Of a stretch of 11,101 bases of DNA, positions 1 to 7,149 are shown in pieces. The position numbers were made by a program, and so were the translations under genes. This DNA comes from Candidatus Bipolaricaulota bacterium. Lineage in GTDB: Bacteria; Bipolaricaulota; Bipolaricaulia; UBA7950; UBA9294. The notes under the pieces were generated by a model. The model was not told the DNA's origin. It ran no database searches and saw only the letters and a program-made list of their open reading frames with translations. The stretch covers positions 576,869-587,969 of the forward strand of contig CP070725.1 in NCBI GenBank assembly GCA_020350845.1, given 5' to 3'. Within the stretch, counting starts at the first letter, position 1, and every line of letters starts with the position of its first letter.

Positions 1-1
1 G

Positions 2-493
2 CTCTTCGTGCTCCTCGCGAGCCACGCGTCGGCGCTTCCGCCGACGATCGTCTCTCGGCTTCGGATCGAGCGCGTGCACTCGACGCCGGAGGCGCCCGAG
101 GAGCGTCCGTGGGACGAGTCGCTGTCGTCGATGGACGACGCGCAACTCGTGGCGCAAGCATGCGATGATCCGACGCCGCCGTCCCGGCGACGGGCCGTAG
201 GGGCCATACTGACGCGTGTGGCATCCGGTGCGGGGCGCTACGCGATCGGGATCACGGGAGCGATCGCGAGTCGAGGGCGCGACGCCGTCACGCAGTTCGT
301 GGAAGACGCGCAGCGCGTCCTCGCGGAGGAGCTTCGCCTTGGCTGGAGCGGGGACGAGCACGACGTCGGTGAGGCTGCCCTTCGTGGCTGCCTCGCGGCG
401 CAGGAAGCGCGCCGCGGCTGCGAGCGCTATGCTCCCCACGACGCGGTCCTGTTGGCCCTTCTTCTCACGCTGAGTGGAGGCCGCCGTGGCTGA
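2..493 (+). CDS. holB: DNA polymerase III delta' subunit, C-terminal part (5' end outside window)
   Basis: The frame is open from the first bases of the window, so only the C-terminal part (about 163 residues) is present. The visible start reads LFVLLASHASALPPTIVSRLR. This matches the sensor-1/SRC region of clamp-loader ATPases, where a line such as 'ILLASxxxxLLPTIxSRC' follows Walker B; here the SRC motif reads SRL. The rest is helical and ends in APHDAVLLALLLTL, like the C-terminal collar domain of delta'/gamma subunits. By family knowledge, delta' is part of the clamp loader that places the beta clamp on DNA. The stop (491-493) lies inside the start of ricT, an 8-base overlap, and holB-ricT(yaaT) adjacency is known from Firmicutes. 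It could instead be a gamma/tau-like subunit, but the short C-terminus and the ricT neighbour favour delta'. The 5' part would settle this. Confidence 0.75.
   Translation, partial: LFVLLASHASALPPTIVSRLRIERVHSTPEAPEERPWDESLSSMDDAQLVAQACDDPTPPSRRRAVGAILTRVASGAGRYAIGITGAIASRGRDAVTQFVEDAQRVLAEELRLGWSGDEHDVGEAALRGCLAAQEARRGCERYAPHDAVLLALLLTLSGGRRG
476..480 (+). promoter_or_regulatory. Ribosome binding site deciding the ricT start
   Basis: GGAGG lies 5 nt upstream of the GTG at 486, inside the end of holB. Another in-frame GTG at 474 lies on top of this motif and has no good Shine-Dalgarno sequence of its own. The start at 486 is therefore preferred. Confidence 0.6.
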
Positions 494-1286
494 GCCGCGC
501 GTCGTCCTCGTACGCCTCTACGACCTCGAGCGCACGACCGGGTACTACAGCGCGGCCACGATTCCGATCGAGGCGGGACAGCACTGCGTCGTCTCGCAGA
601 GCGGCCCTCGTCTGGGGCTCGTCGTCAGCTGCTTGGAGATGGGCGATGCCCTCGATCGCCATCTGGACCGTGTCCTGCGGGTGGCGACGCAGGGAGATCT
701 CGAGGCTCACCGCAGGAACCGCGAGCGGACAGAGGAAGTCCTCTCCGCGACCCGCGAGATGGTCGCCCGCCAGAAGCTCCCGATGCATCTCGTCGCCGCC
801 GACTACGCCCTCGATCGGTCGCAGCTTCGCGTCTACTTCACCGCCCCGCACCGCGTGGACTTCCGTGAGCTGCTGCGCGAGATGGGATCGCGATTCCACG
901 CACGCATCGAACTGCGGCAAATGGGGGCCCGCGACGAGGCGCGCCTCAAGGGCGGAGTGGGACGCTGTGGACGGATCATCTGCTGTCACGGCTTCCTTCA
1001 TCAGCCCCGACCGATCCCGATGGAGCTCGCGTACGACCAGGAGCTGTTCGTCCCTCCGGAGCGCATCACCGGCGTCTGCGGACGGCTGATGTGCTGCCTC
1101 GCCTACGAGCACGAGGCTTACAAGCGAGAGCTCGCGAAGATGCCCAAACTCGGCGCGCGTGCGACGGTGGGAAATCGCAAGGGGAAGATCATCGCGCACA
1201 ACATCCTGCGGCGTACCGTGACGCTGCTCGTAGACGACAAGGAGCGCGTGGAAGTCGACGCCGCCGCCGTCAAGACTGTCAGCTAA
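486..1286 (+). CDS. ricT: RicT/YaaT-type PSP1 domain protein
   Basis: This 266-residue protein starts at a GTG (MAEPRVVLVR). It has the PSP1 fold of the RicT (YaaT) family: an N-terminal beta-rich part, then the hallmark cysteine clusters RCGRIICC and GVCGRLMCC (C161, C166, C167, C198, C203, C204). It ends with a short beta domain (KLGARATVGNRKGKI). In Bacillus subtilis, RicT forms a complex with RicA and RicF that carries [4Fe-4S] clusters and promotes RNase Y-dependent mRNA maturation; it also affects sporulation and competence. Length fits the family (about 270). All six cysteines are present, so cluster binding is plausible. The gene overlaps the holB stop (GTGGCTGA), which suggests translational coupling. 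Its own stop overlaps that of convergent hflX by 8 nt. An upstream GTG at 474 would add four residues. The family call is firm; action with RNase Y in this organism is inference. Confidence 0.92.
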   Translation: MAEPRVVLVRLYDLERTTGYYSAATIPIEAGQHCVVSQSGPRLGLVVSCLEMGDALDRHLDRVLRVATQGDLEAHRRNRERTEEVLSATREMVARQKLPMHLVAADYALDRSQLRVYFTAPHRVDFRELLREMGSRFHARIELRQMGARDEARLKGGVGRCGRIICCHGFLHQPRPIPMELAYDQELFVPPERITGVCGRLMCCLAYEHEAYKRELAKMPKLGARATVGNRKGKIIAHNILRRTVTLLVDDKERVEVDAAAVKTVS

Positions 1287-2610
1287 CGTCCTCTAGCGGC
1301 ACGGCCCCCGAGCCGCGGAGCCTCGCGCATTGTGCGTGAGGGAGCCGCGCGACGATGCGCATCCCCGACTCGGTGTACCCCTCGATGACGAGCTCGTGAT
1401 GACGGCGCAGCTCGTGGACCAGTGACGTCGCGGCGAACGGCACGAGCCATCTGCCGAGCTCGCCGCAGCGGCGGTCGAGGACCTCGATGATGCGCGCGCG
1501 GAGCTCCTCGATACCGTCTCCGCGAAGCGCGGAGATCGCCACTCCGTCGTCGGCATCGGTGTGGAGATCCAGGGAACGGCCCACGAGATCTGCCTTGTTC
1601 CAGACGTCGATGCGCGGCGGCATCGGGTGTCCGTCGAACACACTCGCGGTCAGCGTCTCGATGACGACGTCGCGCTGCCCGAGCGCATCGGCCGACGCGG
1701 CATCGATCACGTGCAGGATCACCTGCGCCTCGCGGGCCGCCTCGAGCGTGGATGCGAACGCGGGGACCAGCTCGTGGGGAAGGGCCTGCACGAAGCCGAC
1801 GGTGTCGATCACGAGGACTGTGCGTCCTCCGCCGAGGTCCGCGCGGCGGACGGCGGGGGTGAGCGTGGCGAAAAGCTTGTCCTCGACGAGGCTCGAGGCA
1901 TCGGCGAGGACGTTGAGGAGTGTCGACTTCCCGCTGTTCGTGTAGCCGACGAGTGCCACCCGCGGCAGGTCGGATCGCTCTCGTCGACGGCGGCGCAGAT
2001 CGCGCTCTCCGCGCGCCCTGCGCAGTCGTCGCTCGAGGGAGTGGATCCGGCGCATGACCTTGTAGCGGTCGAGTTCGAGCTGTGTCTCCCCCGGTCCCCT
2101 CGTTCCGATTCCCCCGCCGAGTCGTGTCAGCGCTGCGCCCCACCCGCGGAGCCGTGGCAAGAGGTACCTCAGCTGCGCAAGCTCCACCTGGAGCTTGGAC
2201 TCCTTCGTCGTCGCGCGCTGCGCGAAGATGTCGAGAATCAGCTGAGACCGATCGATCACCTTGCAGCCGAGCGCCTCTTCGAGATTCCTCGCCTGCGCTG
2301 GGGAGAGGGCGTGGTCGAAGATCACCACATCGGCATCGGTCTCGGCGGCAGCGGACTGCACCTCAGCGACCTTCCCGCGCCCGATATACAGCGACGGATC
2401 GGGACGGCCTCGCCGCTGAACCGTCCGCGCGACGGTCGGGACCCCGGCCGTCGACGCGAGGGCCTCGAGCTCCCGCAGCCGCTCGTCGATCGGCTCGTCG
2501 GGAAGTTCGACGCCCACGAGCACCGCGCGCTCGGCCCCGAGCACGCGCGCCCTCCGTCCGAGTCGATCCTCGATCAGTCGCGTCGGCTCACGCGGACTCG
2601 ATCCGCTCAA
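1279..2610 (-). CDS. hflX: GTPase HflX
   Basis: This 443-residue protein is a ribosome-associated GTPase of the OBG/HflX group, known to split stalled or hibernating 70S ribosomes under stress. The N-terminal HflX domain (about 25-130) includes DPSLYIGRGKVAEV and DHALSPAQARNLE. The signature GGGIGTRGPGETQLELDR is at 165-182, followed by an Arg-rich coiled-coil helix. The G domain has G1 GYTNSGKS (222-229), G3 DTVGF (269-273), G4 NKAD (338-341) and G5 SALRG (360-364). The start is a TTG at 2610, supported by AGGAGG five bases upstream; no better start is seen. The first 23 nt overlap the 3' end of murA, so translation is probably coupled. It is the last gene of the minus-strand cluster and converges on ricT with overlapping stops. 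Length is close to E. coli HflX (426). Confidence 0.95.
   Translation of the reverse strand: MSGSSPREPTRLIEDRLGRRARVLGAERAVLVGVELPDEPIDERLRELEALASTAGVPTVARTVQRRGRPDPSLYIGRGKVAEVQSAAAETDADVVIFDHALSPAQARNLEEALGCKVIDRSQLILDIFAQRATTKESKLQVELAQLRYLLPRLRGWGAALTRLGGGIGTRGPGETQLELDRYKVMRRIHSLERRLRRARGERDLRRRRRERSDLPRVALVGYTNSGKSTLLNVLADASSLVEDKLFATLTPAVRRADLGGGRTVLVIDTVGFVQALPHELVPAFASTLEAAREAQVILHVIDAASADALGQRDVVIETLTASVFDGHPMPPRIDVWNKADLVGRSLDLHTDADDGVAISALRGDGIEELRARIIEVLDRRCGELGRWLVPFAATSLVHELRRHHELVIEGYTESGMRIVARLPHAQCARLRGSGAVPLEDVS
1321..1341 (+). other. Hairpin downstream of ricT, inside the end of hflX
   Basis: CCTCGCGCA, a TTG loop and TGCGTGAGG form a 9-bp stem with one G-U wobble in plus-strand RNA. 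It lies 34 nt past the ricT stop. On the minus strand the wobble becomes an A-C mismatch, so the structure favours the ricT transcript. No T-run follows, so it is not a standard intrinsic terminator. It may mark the 3' end of ricT mRNA or be a chance result of high G+C coding sequence. Confidence 0.3.
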
Positions 2611-3841
2611 TGCGCCCTCCTAGATGACGGAGCTTGTCGGCAAGACGGGTGTAGCCCCGGTCGATGTGCTCCACGCCGGAGACCGTCGTCGTTCCCGTCG
2701 CGGCCAGCCCGGCGATGACGAGCGCGGCGCCGCCGCGAAGATCGCGTGCCACGACCGGCACGCCACGCAGTTTCTCGACGCCACGGATCTCCAGCCGACT
2801 GTGGCTGATTGTGAGGTCGGCGCCGAGACGGCTCAACTCCTGCGCATAGCCGTACCGCTCCGGGAAGACGACATCGGAGACGATGCTCATGCCCTGTGCG
2901 ATCGAGAGGGTGGCGCCGAGCGGAGGCTGAAGGTCCGTCGGAACGGCGGGGTAGGGTCCTGTCTCGAGTGTCGCGCCGCGGGGGCGATCGGCGAACTCGG
3001 CGGTCACCGAGCTCTCCCCTGTGGCAATCCTGGCGCCGCATGCGGTGAGCACATCGAGCACACCGGCCATGTGATCGGGGCAGACCCCGGCGACCTCCAC
3101 CGCGCCGCCCGTCGCCGCGGCGGCGCAGAGGTAGGTCGCGGCCTCGATCCTGTCGGGGATCACTTCGTGCGTGGCGCCGTGGAGGCGATCCACGCCGTGG
3201 ACCACGAAGCGGTCCTCAGCGAATTCGATCTCTGCGCCCATCGCTCTCAGGAGTCTCGCGAGGTCGAGCACTTCGGGCTCCTTGGCGGCATTGCCGATCA
3301 CGGTTTGCCCACGCGCCAGGGATGCCGCCATGAGAAGCTGCTCGGTGGCGCCCACCGAGGGATAGCGCAGTGTGAGCGACGCGGCGCGCAGGCCGTCTGT
3401 GGTGACTTCGACGGCGCCGTCGAGCCGCCGCACCCGCGCTCCGAGCGCGGAAAGCCCGTCGAGATGCAGATCCACAGGGCGCGGACCGATCGTGCACCCG
3501 CCGGGCAGGGGAATCAGGGCGCGGCCCCGTCGCGCGACGATCGGGGCGAGGACGAGGAACGACGCACGCATTCTCTGCACCAGGTCGTCGTCCGCCTCCT
3601 CGCGAAGGACGCCCCGGGAGACGACGTCGAGAGTGTGCTCCGATCGTTCGACGCCCTTCCCGAGACGCTCGATCATCGCGAGCATGACGTCGACATCGCG
3701 CAACGGAGGGATGCGCCGCAGATGGACCGGCTCGTCGGTGAGAAGCGTCGCTGCGAGCGTCGGCAGCGCGGCGTTCTTCGCTCCCTCGACCGGCACCGAG
3801 CCGGCGAGGGGAGTACCGCCGCGGACTTCGAGGCAGGGCAT
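2588..3841 (-). CDS. murA: UDP-N-acetylglucosamine 1-carboxyvinyltransferase MurA
   Basis: This 417-residue cytoplasmic enzyme carries out the first committed step of peptidoglycan synthesis, moving enolpyruvyl from PEP to UDP-GlcNAc. Length matches the family (about 418). The start reads LEVRGGTPLAGSVPVEGAKNAAL, with the conserved Lys22-Asn23 pair. The active-site loop is PLPGGCTIGPRPVDLH with Cys116 in the position of E. coli Cys115; because it is Cys and not Asp, fosfomycin sensitivity is expected. The C-terminal half includes GATLSIAQGM, VVFPERYGYAQEL and DLRGGAALVIAGLAA, all typical of MurA. The ATG start is 5 nt past the stop of the M23 gene with no clear Shine-Dalgarno motif, so translation probably relies on coupling. 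The 3' end overlaps hflX by 23 nt. Being beside a cell-wall hydrolase-type gene fits a peptidoglycan module. Confidence 0.97.
   Translation of the reverse strand: MPCLEVRGGTPLAGSVPVEGAKNAALPTLAATLLTDEPVHLRRIPPLRDVDVMLAMIERLGKGVERSEHTLDVVSRGVLREEADDDLVQRMRASFLVLAPIVARRGRALIPLPGGCTIGPRPVDLHLDGLSALGARVRRLDGAVEVTTDGLRAASLTLRYPSVGATEQLLMAASLARGQTVIGNAAKEPEVLDLARLLRAMGAEIEFAEDRFVVHGVDRLHGATHEVIPDRIEAATYLCAAAATGGAVEVAGVCPDHMAGVLDVLTACGARIATGESSVTAEFADRPRGATLETGPYPAVPTDLQPPLGATLSIAQGMSIVSDVVFPERYGYAQELSRLGADLTISHSRLEIRGVEKLRGVPVVARDLRGGAALVIAGLAATGTTTVSGVEHIDRGYTRLADKLRHLGGRIERIESA
2616..2621 (-). promoter_or_regulatory. Ribosome binding site for the TTG start of hflX
   Basis: On the minus strand, AGGAGG lies 5 nt before the TTG at 2610. 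It is embedded in the last codons of murA. This strong site is the main reason to accept the rare TTG start. Confidence 0.6.
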
Positions 3842-3846
3842 GGAGC

Positions 3847-4779
3847 CTAGGGGAGGTACTTCAGCGGATCGACCGGGAACTCCGGCGAATGCCGGATCTC
3901 GAAGTGCAAGTGTGGGCCGGTGGAGATCCCCGTGTTGCCGGAGAGGGCGATCTGCTGACCTGCCCCCACCGTGTCGCCGACGGCGACGAGCGACTGCGCG
4001 AGGTGCCCATAGACCGTGTGGAAGTCGTCGGCGTGGCGCAGGTAGATGACGAGGCCCAGTCCCTCGTCCTCCGCGACGTGGATGACGCGGCCCGCGGCCG
4101 CGGCGTTGACGGACGTCCCTTCAGAGACGTCAATGTCGATCCCGTTGTGATGGTGGAAGGTCCCGAGCACAGGGTGTTCGCGGTACCCGAAGCCGGAGTC
4201 GATCTCCCCCTCCAACGGCCACTCGAAGGTGACCGCGGTCTCCAGCGCGATCGAGACATTGACCGCCATCTCGTCCGGAGACGCGGGGACGATCAACCAG
4301 TCGCCGGCGAGGATCCGCGCCGGATCGAGGACGGCGTTGATCTCCACCAGCTCGGTGACGGTGACGCCGTACGCCGTCGCGATGTCGGTGAGCGTCTCCC
4401 CCGACCGGATGCGATGGAGGAACCCCGTGCGCGGGACGCGTAGCGTCTCCCCCGGCCGGGGCGTCTGGTCCTCGGTCAGTTGGTTGCTGAGGCGGAGCTG
4501 CTCGACCGTCACGCCGAGGGCGAGAGCGATCTCTTCGATCGTCTCTTCCTCCATGACGCGGTGCTCAAGGATCTCGTACGGATCGCTGGCGATCGCCTCC
4601 CCGTCCCCGCCGTCGGGCGCCGTGTCTCCGTCGGCGACGATGCCGAGAGGGTCCGTTTCTGACGGCGGCGTGCGGTCGCCCGTGCCGGACGTGAGGAGAA
4701 TGGGAAGCAGGATGGCAGCAAGAACGACCAGGACGACAAGTGCCACGCGATCCTTCCGGATGGGCCTCTGGCTAGTCAC
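3847..4779 (-). CDS. Membrane-anchored LysM-LysM-M23 peptidase
   Basis: This 310-residue envelope protein has a basic N-terminus (RPIRKDR), then one membrane segment at about 12-30 that acts as signal anchor, then an acidic, Gly/Pro-rich linker (31-72). LysM domain 1 spans about 73-116. LysM domain 2 spans about 121-165 (LHRIRSGETLTDIATAYGVT). The C-terminal M23 (LytM/lysostaphin) domain covers about 190-305. Its expected zinc ligands and catalytic His are all there: H211 and D215 in HNGID, H259 in YGHL, and H290/H292 in HLHFE. It is therefore probably an active metalloendopeptidase that cuts peptidoglycan cross-bridges or stems, not a degenerate activator. The start is a GTG overlapping the rho stop in GTGACTAG, suggesting coupling to rho. 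A GTG 11 codons in would remove the basic residues before the membrane segment, so I prefer the upstream one. It could belong to the NlpD/SpoIIQ-like group, but sequence alone does not say. Confidence 0.93.
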   Translation of the reverse strand: MTSQRPIRKDRVALVVLVVLAAILLPILLTSGTGDRTPPSETDPLGIVADGDTAPDGGDGEAIASDPYEILEHRVMEEETIEEIALALGVTVEQLRLSNQLTEDQTPRPGETLRVPRTGFLHRIRSGETLTDIATAYGVTVTELVEINAVLDPARILAGDWLIVPASPDEMAVNVSIALETAVTFEWPLEGEIDSGFGYREHPVLGTFHHHNGIDIDVSEGTSVNAAAAGRVIHVAEDEGLGLVIYLRHADDFHTVYGHLAQSLVAVGDTVGAGQQIALSGNTGISTGPHLHFEIRHSPEFPVDPLKYLP

Positions 4780-6022
4780 TGCTCATCAGCTCGAGGAATT
4801 GGTCGTTGTCCTTCGTCGCCTCCATCTTGCTCTTGACGAACTCCAGAGCCGCCTGAGCGTCTCCGAGTTCGCTCATCATCTTACGCAGGATGTGGACCCT
4901 GTTCAATACTTTGTCAGGGAGCAACAGCTCTTCCTTGCGCGTTCCGCTCGGCTCGATGTCGATCGCCGGGAAGATGCGCTTGTTCTGCAGGTTGCGATCG
5001 AGGATGAGCTCCATGTTCCCCGTTCCCTTGAACTCCTCGAAGACGACCTGGTCGAGCTTGCTCCCGGTATCGACGAGCGCGGTCGCGATGATCGTGAGCG
5101 AGCCGCCCTCTTCGATGTTCCGCGCCGCGCCGAAGAACTCCTTCGGCTTGTAGAGCGCCGTCGGGTCCATTCCTCCGGAGAGGAGCTTCCCCGAAGGCGC
5201 GATCGACAGGTTGTACGCGCGCGCGAGGCGTGTGATGGAGTCCATCAGGATCACCACGTCTCGCCCCGCCTCGACGAGACGCTTGGCGCGCGCCGTCACG
5301 AGCTCCGCAATCCGCGTGTGATGCCGTGGCTCTTGATCGAAGGTGGCGGCGACGACCTCACCGTTGGTGATCGACCGCGCGAAGTCCGTGACCTCCTCCG
5401 GGCGCTCGTCGACGAGCAGGACAAACAGGTGGACGTCGGGATGATTGGCGTTGATTCCGTGCGCGATGCACTTGAGGAGGGTCGTCTTGCCCGCCTTGGG
5501 TGGGGAGACGATCAGGCCGCGTTGTCCCTTTCCGATGGGCGAGAAGAGGTCAATGATGCGCGTCGAGATCTCGTCCGGGTCGTGCTCCAAGTGGAGGAAC
5601 TCGTCGGGATGCAGCGGCGTGAGATCGCGGAAGTCCCTCCGCTGGCGCGACCTCTCGGGAGGATCCTCGTTGACCGACTCGACCTTGAGGAGCGCGAAGT
5701 AGCGCTCGTCGTTCTTCGGGGCGCGGATCAGCCCTCCGAGGACATCCCCGTCGCGCAATCCGAAGCGCTTGATCTGCGACGGGGAGACGTAGATGTCATT
5801 GCGCCCCGGGAGACAGTTCCCGTCACGCAGGAAGCCGTAACCGTCGGGGAGGATCTCGAGGATCCCCGCCTCGAACTGCAGGTCGCTCCCCTTGGAGAGC
5901 ACCGTCATGATGGCCCGCAGCAAGTCGTCCTTGTTGAGCTGCGTCGCGTTTCCGATGTCCTTCTCTTGGCCGAGCGTTTGCAGCTGCTCGATGTTCAGTT
6001 CGCGGAGCTCGGTCAGTTCCAT
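4772..6022 (-). CDS. rho: Transcription termination factor Rho
   Basis: This 416-residue hexameric RNA-dependent ATPase/translocase ends transcription of untranslated RNA. Domains: an N-terminal helix bundle (1-47, MELTELRELNIEQL), a cold-shock-like primary RNA site (about 50-115, with ILPDGYGFLR and IYVSPSQIKRFGLRDGD), and a RecA-type core. Walker A is PPKAGKTT (174-181), the catalytic-Glu/Arg region is VDERPEEV (204-211), and Walker B is DVVILMDS (255-262). The Q- and R-loop regions contain SGGMDPTALYKPK and FEEFKGTGNMEL. Residues matching E. coli bicyclomycin contacts are kept (K176, K179, R207, D261), so sensitivity is expected. Length is nearly that of E. coli Rho (419); there is none of the long N-terminal insertion common in high-G+C Actinobacteria. 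The ATG is preceded by GAGGTGG. The antiporter gene ends 23 nt upstream, and the stop overlaps the M23 gene. No rho leader is visible. Confidence 0.98.
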   Translation of the reverse strand: MELTELRELNIEQLQTLGQEKDIGNATQLNKDDLLRAIMTVLSKGSDLQFEAGILEILPDGYGFLRDGNCLPGRNDIYVSPSQIKRFGLRDGDVLGGLIRAPKNDERYFALLKVESVNEDPPERSRQRRDFRDLTPLHPDEFLHLEHDPDEISTRIIDLFSPIGKGQRGLIVSPPKAGKTTLLKCIAHGINANHPDVHLFVLLVDERPEEVTDFARSITNGEVVAATFDQEPRHHTRIAELVTARAKRLVEAGRDVVILMDSITRLARAYNLSIAPSGKLLSGGMDPTALYKPKEFFGAARNIEEGGSLTIIATALVDTGSKLDQVVFEEFKGTGNMELILDRNLQNKRIFPAIDIEPSGTRKEELLLPDKVLNRVHILRKMMSELGDAQAALEFVKSKMEATKDNDQFLELMSSD

Positions 6023-6045
6023 GTACTCACCACCTCATCATCAGT

Positions 6046-7044
6046 TCAGAGTCCGATGCCCCGGTGGATCAGCAGCGCCGCTCCTCCGAGGTAGATCGCC
6101 AGGATCAGTGCGGCATCGACTCCCACCGTCAGCAGCGTGCGACGGCTGCGCGCGCCGATCCCGATGATGGCAACACTCGTGATCGCAATCCCCAAGAAGC
6201 CCACGATCAGTTGGTCCGTGGCTCCGCCCCCGAGGCCCGCGAGGAGGCTCCCTCGACGGAACGCAAGATCGGCGAAAAAGACCGTGAGGATGTTGAACAT
6301 ATTCGACCCAAGCAAGTTGCCTAGGATCATGTCGTACGCCCTCAAGCGCAACCCGCCGATCGATGTCGCGAGCTCTGGAAGGGACGTGACGATTGCCACC
6401 AGGATAGCACCCATGAACGTGGCTGACAACCCCGTCGCCTCGGAGATTGCCTTGCTCGACCGCACGAGGAAGATTCCGGCGGCGATGATGATCGCGGCGC
6501 ATACGAGGAAGCCGATGAGCGCCACCGGGAGCGTCGGGGTGGCCTTGCGCTCGGGCTCGGTCGCTCCCTCGCGCCGCTCCACGAGGAACAGCAGGTACAC
6601 CCCGCCGATGTAGCCGAGGAAGATGAGCCACGTCACCGCGCTCACCCCGGCGACCAGCGGCGGTGCCTCGAGGAGGATTCCCAGAGCGGCGAGCGCGGTG
6701 AGGAGAATGGCGATCCCCGCGCTCGTAACGTGGTAGTGCCTGATGCTCGTGAGCAGGGTCCCTCGCCGCAGCAAGAGGATGTCGATGACGGCGATGATCG
6801 CGACATTGAATAGATTGCTCCCGAACGCGTTTCCGACCGCGATATTCGGCGCACCGATGGACGCTCCGGTGATCGTCGTCGTGAGCTCGGGGATCGATGT
6901 GATGGTGGCCAGGAAGAGCAGGCCGATCCACCCTTGGCCGATGCCGCTGCGGCGGCCGAGGGCGTCTCCGAACGATGCGAGCTTGATCCCCGCGAGGATC
7001 ACGGCGACTGCGGCAAGGGCGAACGTCAGCCAGTGCATGAACAC
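6046..7044 (-). CDS. YrbG-type Na+/Ca2+ antiporter (CaCA family)
   Basis: This 332-residue integral membrane protein has about ten hydrophobic segments in two inverted halves. It carries both alpha-repeats that define the cation/Ca2+ exchanger family. Alpha-1 is at about 46-80 (TSIPELTTTITGAS, then GNAFGSNLFN), and alpha-2 is at about 215-251 (TSLPELATSIGG, then GNLLGSNMFN). The acidic ion ligands E53 and E224 are present. The hydrophilic loop between halves (about 155-170, VERREGATEPERK) is short, as in bacterial members. The likely role is exchange of cytoplasmic Ca2+ for Na+ (or K+/H+); the ion cannot be read from sequence. The start is a GTG at 7044 with AGGAGG nine bases upstream (7054-7059); an ATG two codons later (7038) is further from that site. 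It lies between the glycosyltransferase (105-nt gap) and rho (23-nt gap) and probably shares their transcript. Confidence 0.92.
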   Translation of the reverse strand: MFMHWLTFALAAVAVILAGIKLASFGDALGRRSGIGQGWIGLLFLATITSIPELTTTITGASIGAPNIAVGNAFGSNLFNVAIIAVIDILLLRRGTLLTSIRHYHVTSAGIAILLTALAALGILLEAPPLVAGVSAVTWLIFLGYIGGVYLLFLVERREGATEPERKATPTLPVALIGFLVCAAIIIAAGIFLVRSSKAISEATGLSATFMGAILVAIVTSLPELATSIGGLRLRAYDMILGNLLGSNMFNILTVFFADLAFRRGSLLAGLGGGATDQLIVGFLGIAITSVAIIGIGARSRRTLLTVGVDAALILAIYLGGAALLIHRGIGL

Positions 7045-7053
7045 GATGTTCTT

Positions 7054-7059
7054 CCTCCT
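7054..7059 (-). promoter_or_regulatory. Ribosome binding site for the antiporter gene
   Basis: AGGAGG on the minus strand lies 9 nt before the GTG at 7044 and 15 nt before the ATG at 7038. The distance favours the GTG. Confidence 0.55.
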
Positions 7060-7107
7060 GGTGGCTTCTTCATCGCGGCCCGATGCCTCGGCGTGACCTT
7101 TCGTACG

Positions 7108-7128
7108 CCCTGCGCCGAGCGCTCAGGG
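7108..7128 (-). other. Imperfect hairpin in the glycosyltransferase-antiporter gap
   Basis: In the 105-nt gap 7045-7149, the arms CCCTG and CAGGG can pair, and one mismatch further in two more G-C pairs can form. There is no T-run on either side, so it is not a clear terminator. It could stabilise or process the mRNA between the two genes. Apart from this and the antiporter's ribosome binding site, I see nothing in the gap. Confidence 0.25.
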
Positions 7129-7149
7129 ACGGGCGCTACCGGACGGTGA

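Noticed and set aside
1561..2718. 385-codon plus-strand frame opposite hflX
   Set aside because: Shadow of HflX with all its G motifs on the other strand.
2624..3850. 408-codon plus-strand frame opposite murA
   Set aside because: Shadow of a complete, catalytically intact MurA; no family features.
4229..6094. 621-codon plus-strand frame opposite the M23 and rho genes
   Set aside because: Antisense shadow: no recognisable domain, and the composition mirrors the rho codons.
7026..7073. Possible 15-residue leader peptide (MKKPPGGRTSCSCTG) overlapping the antiporter start, minus strand
   Set aside because: It has no ribosome binding site of its own, and its codons are mostly the antiporter's Shine-Dalgarno region and start. 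Most likely chance.
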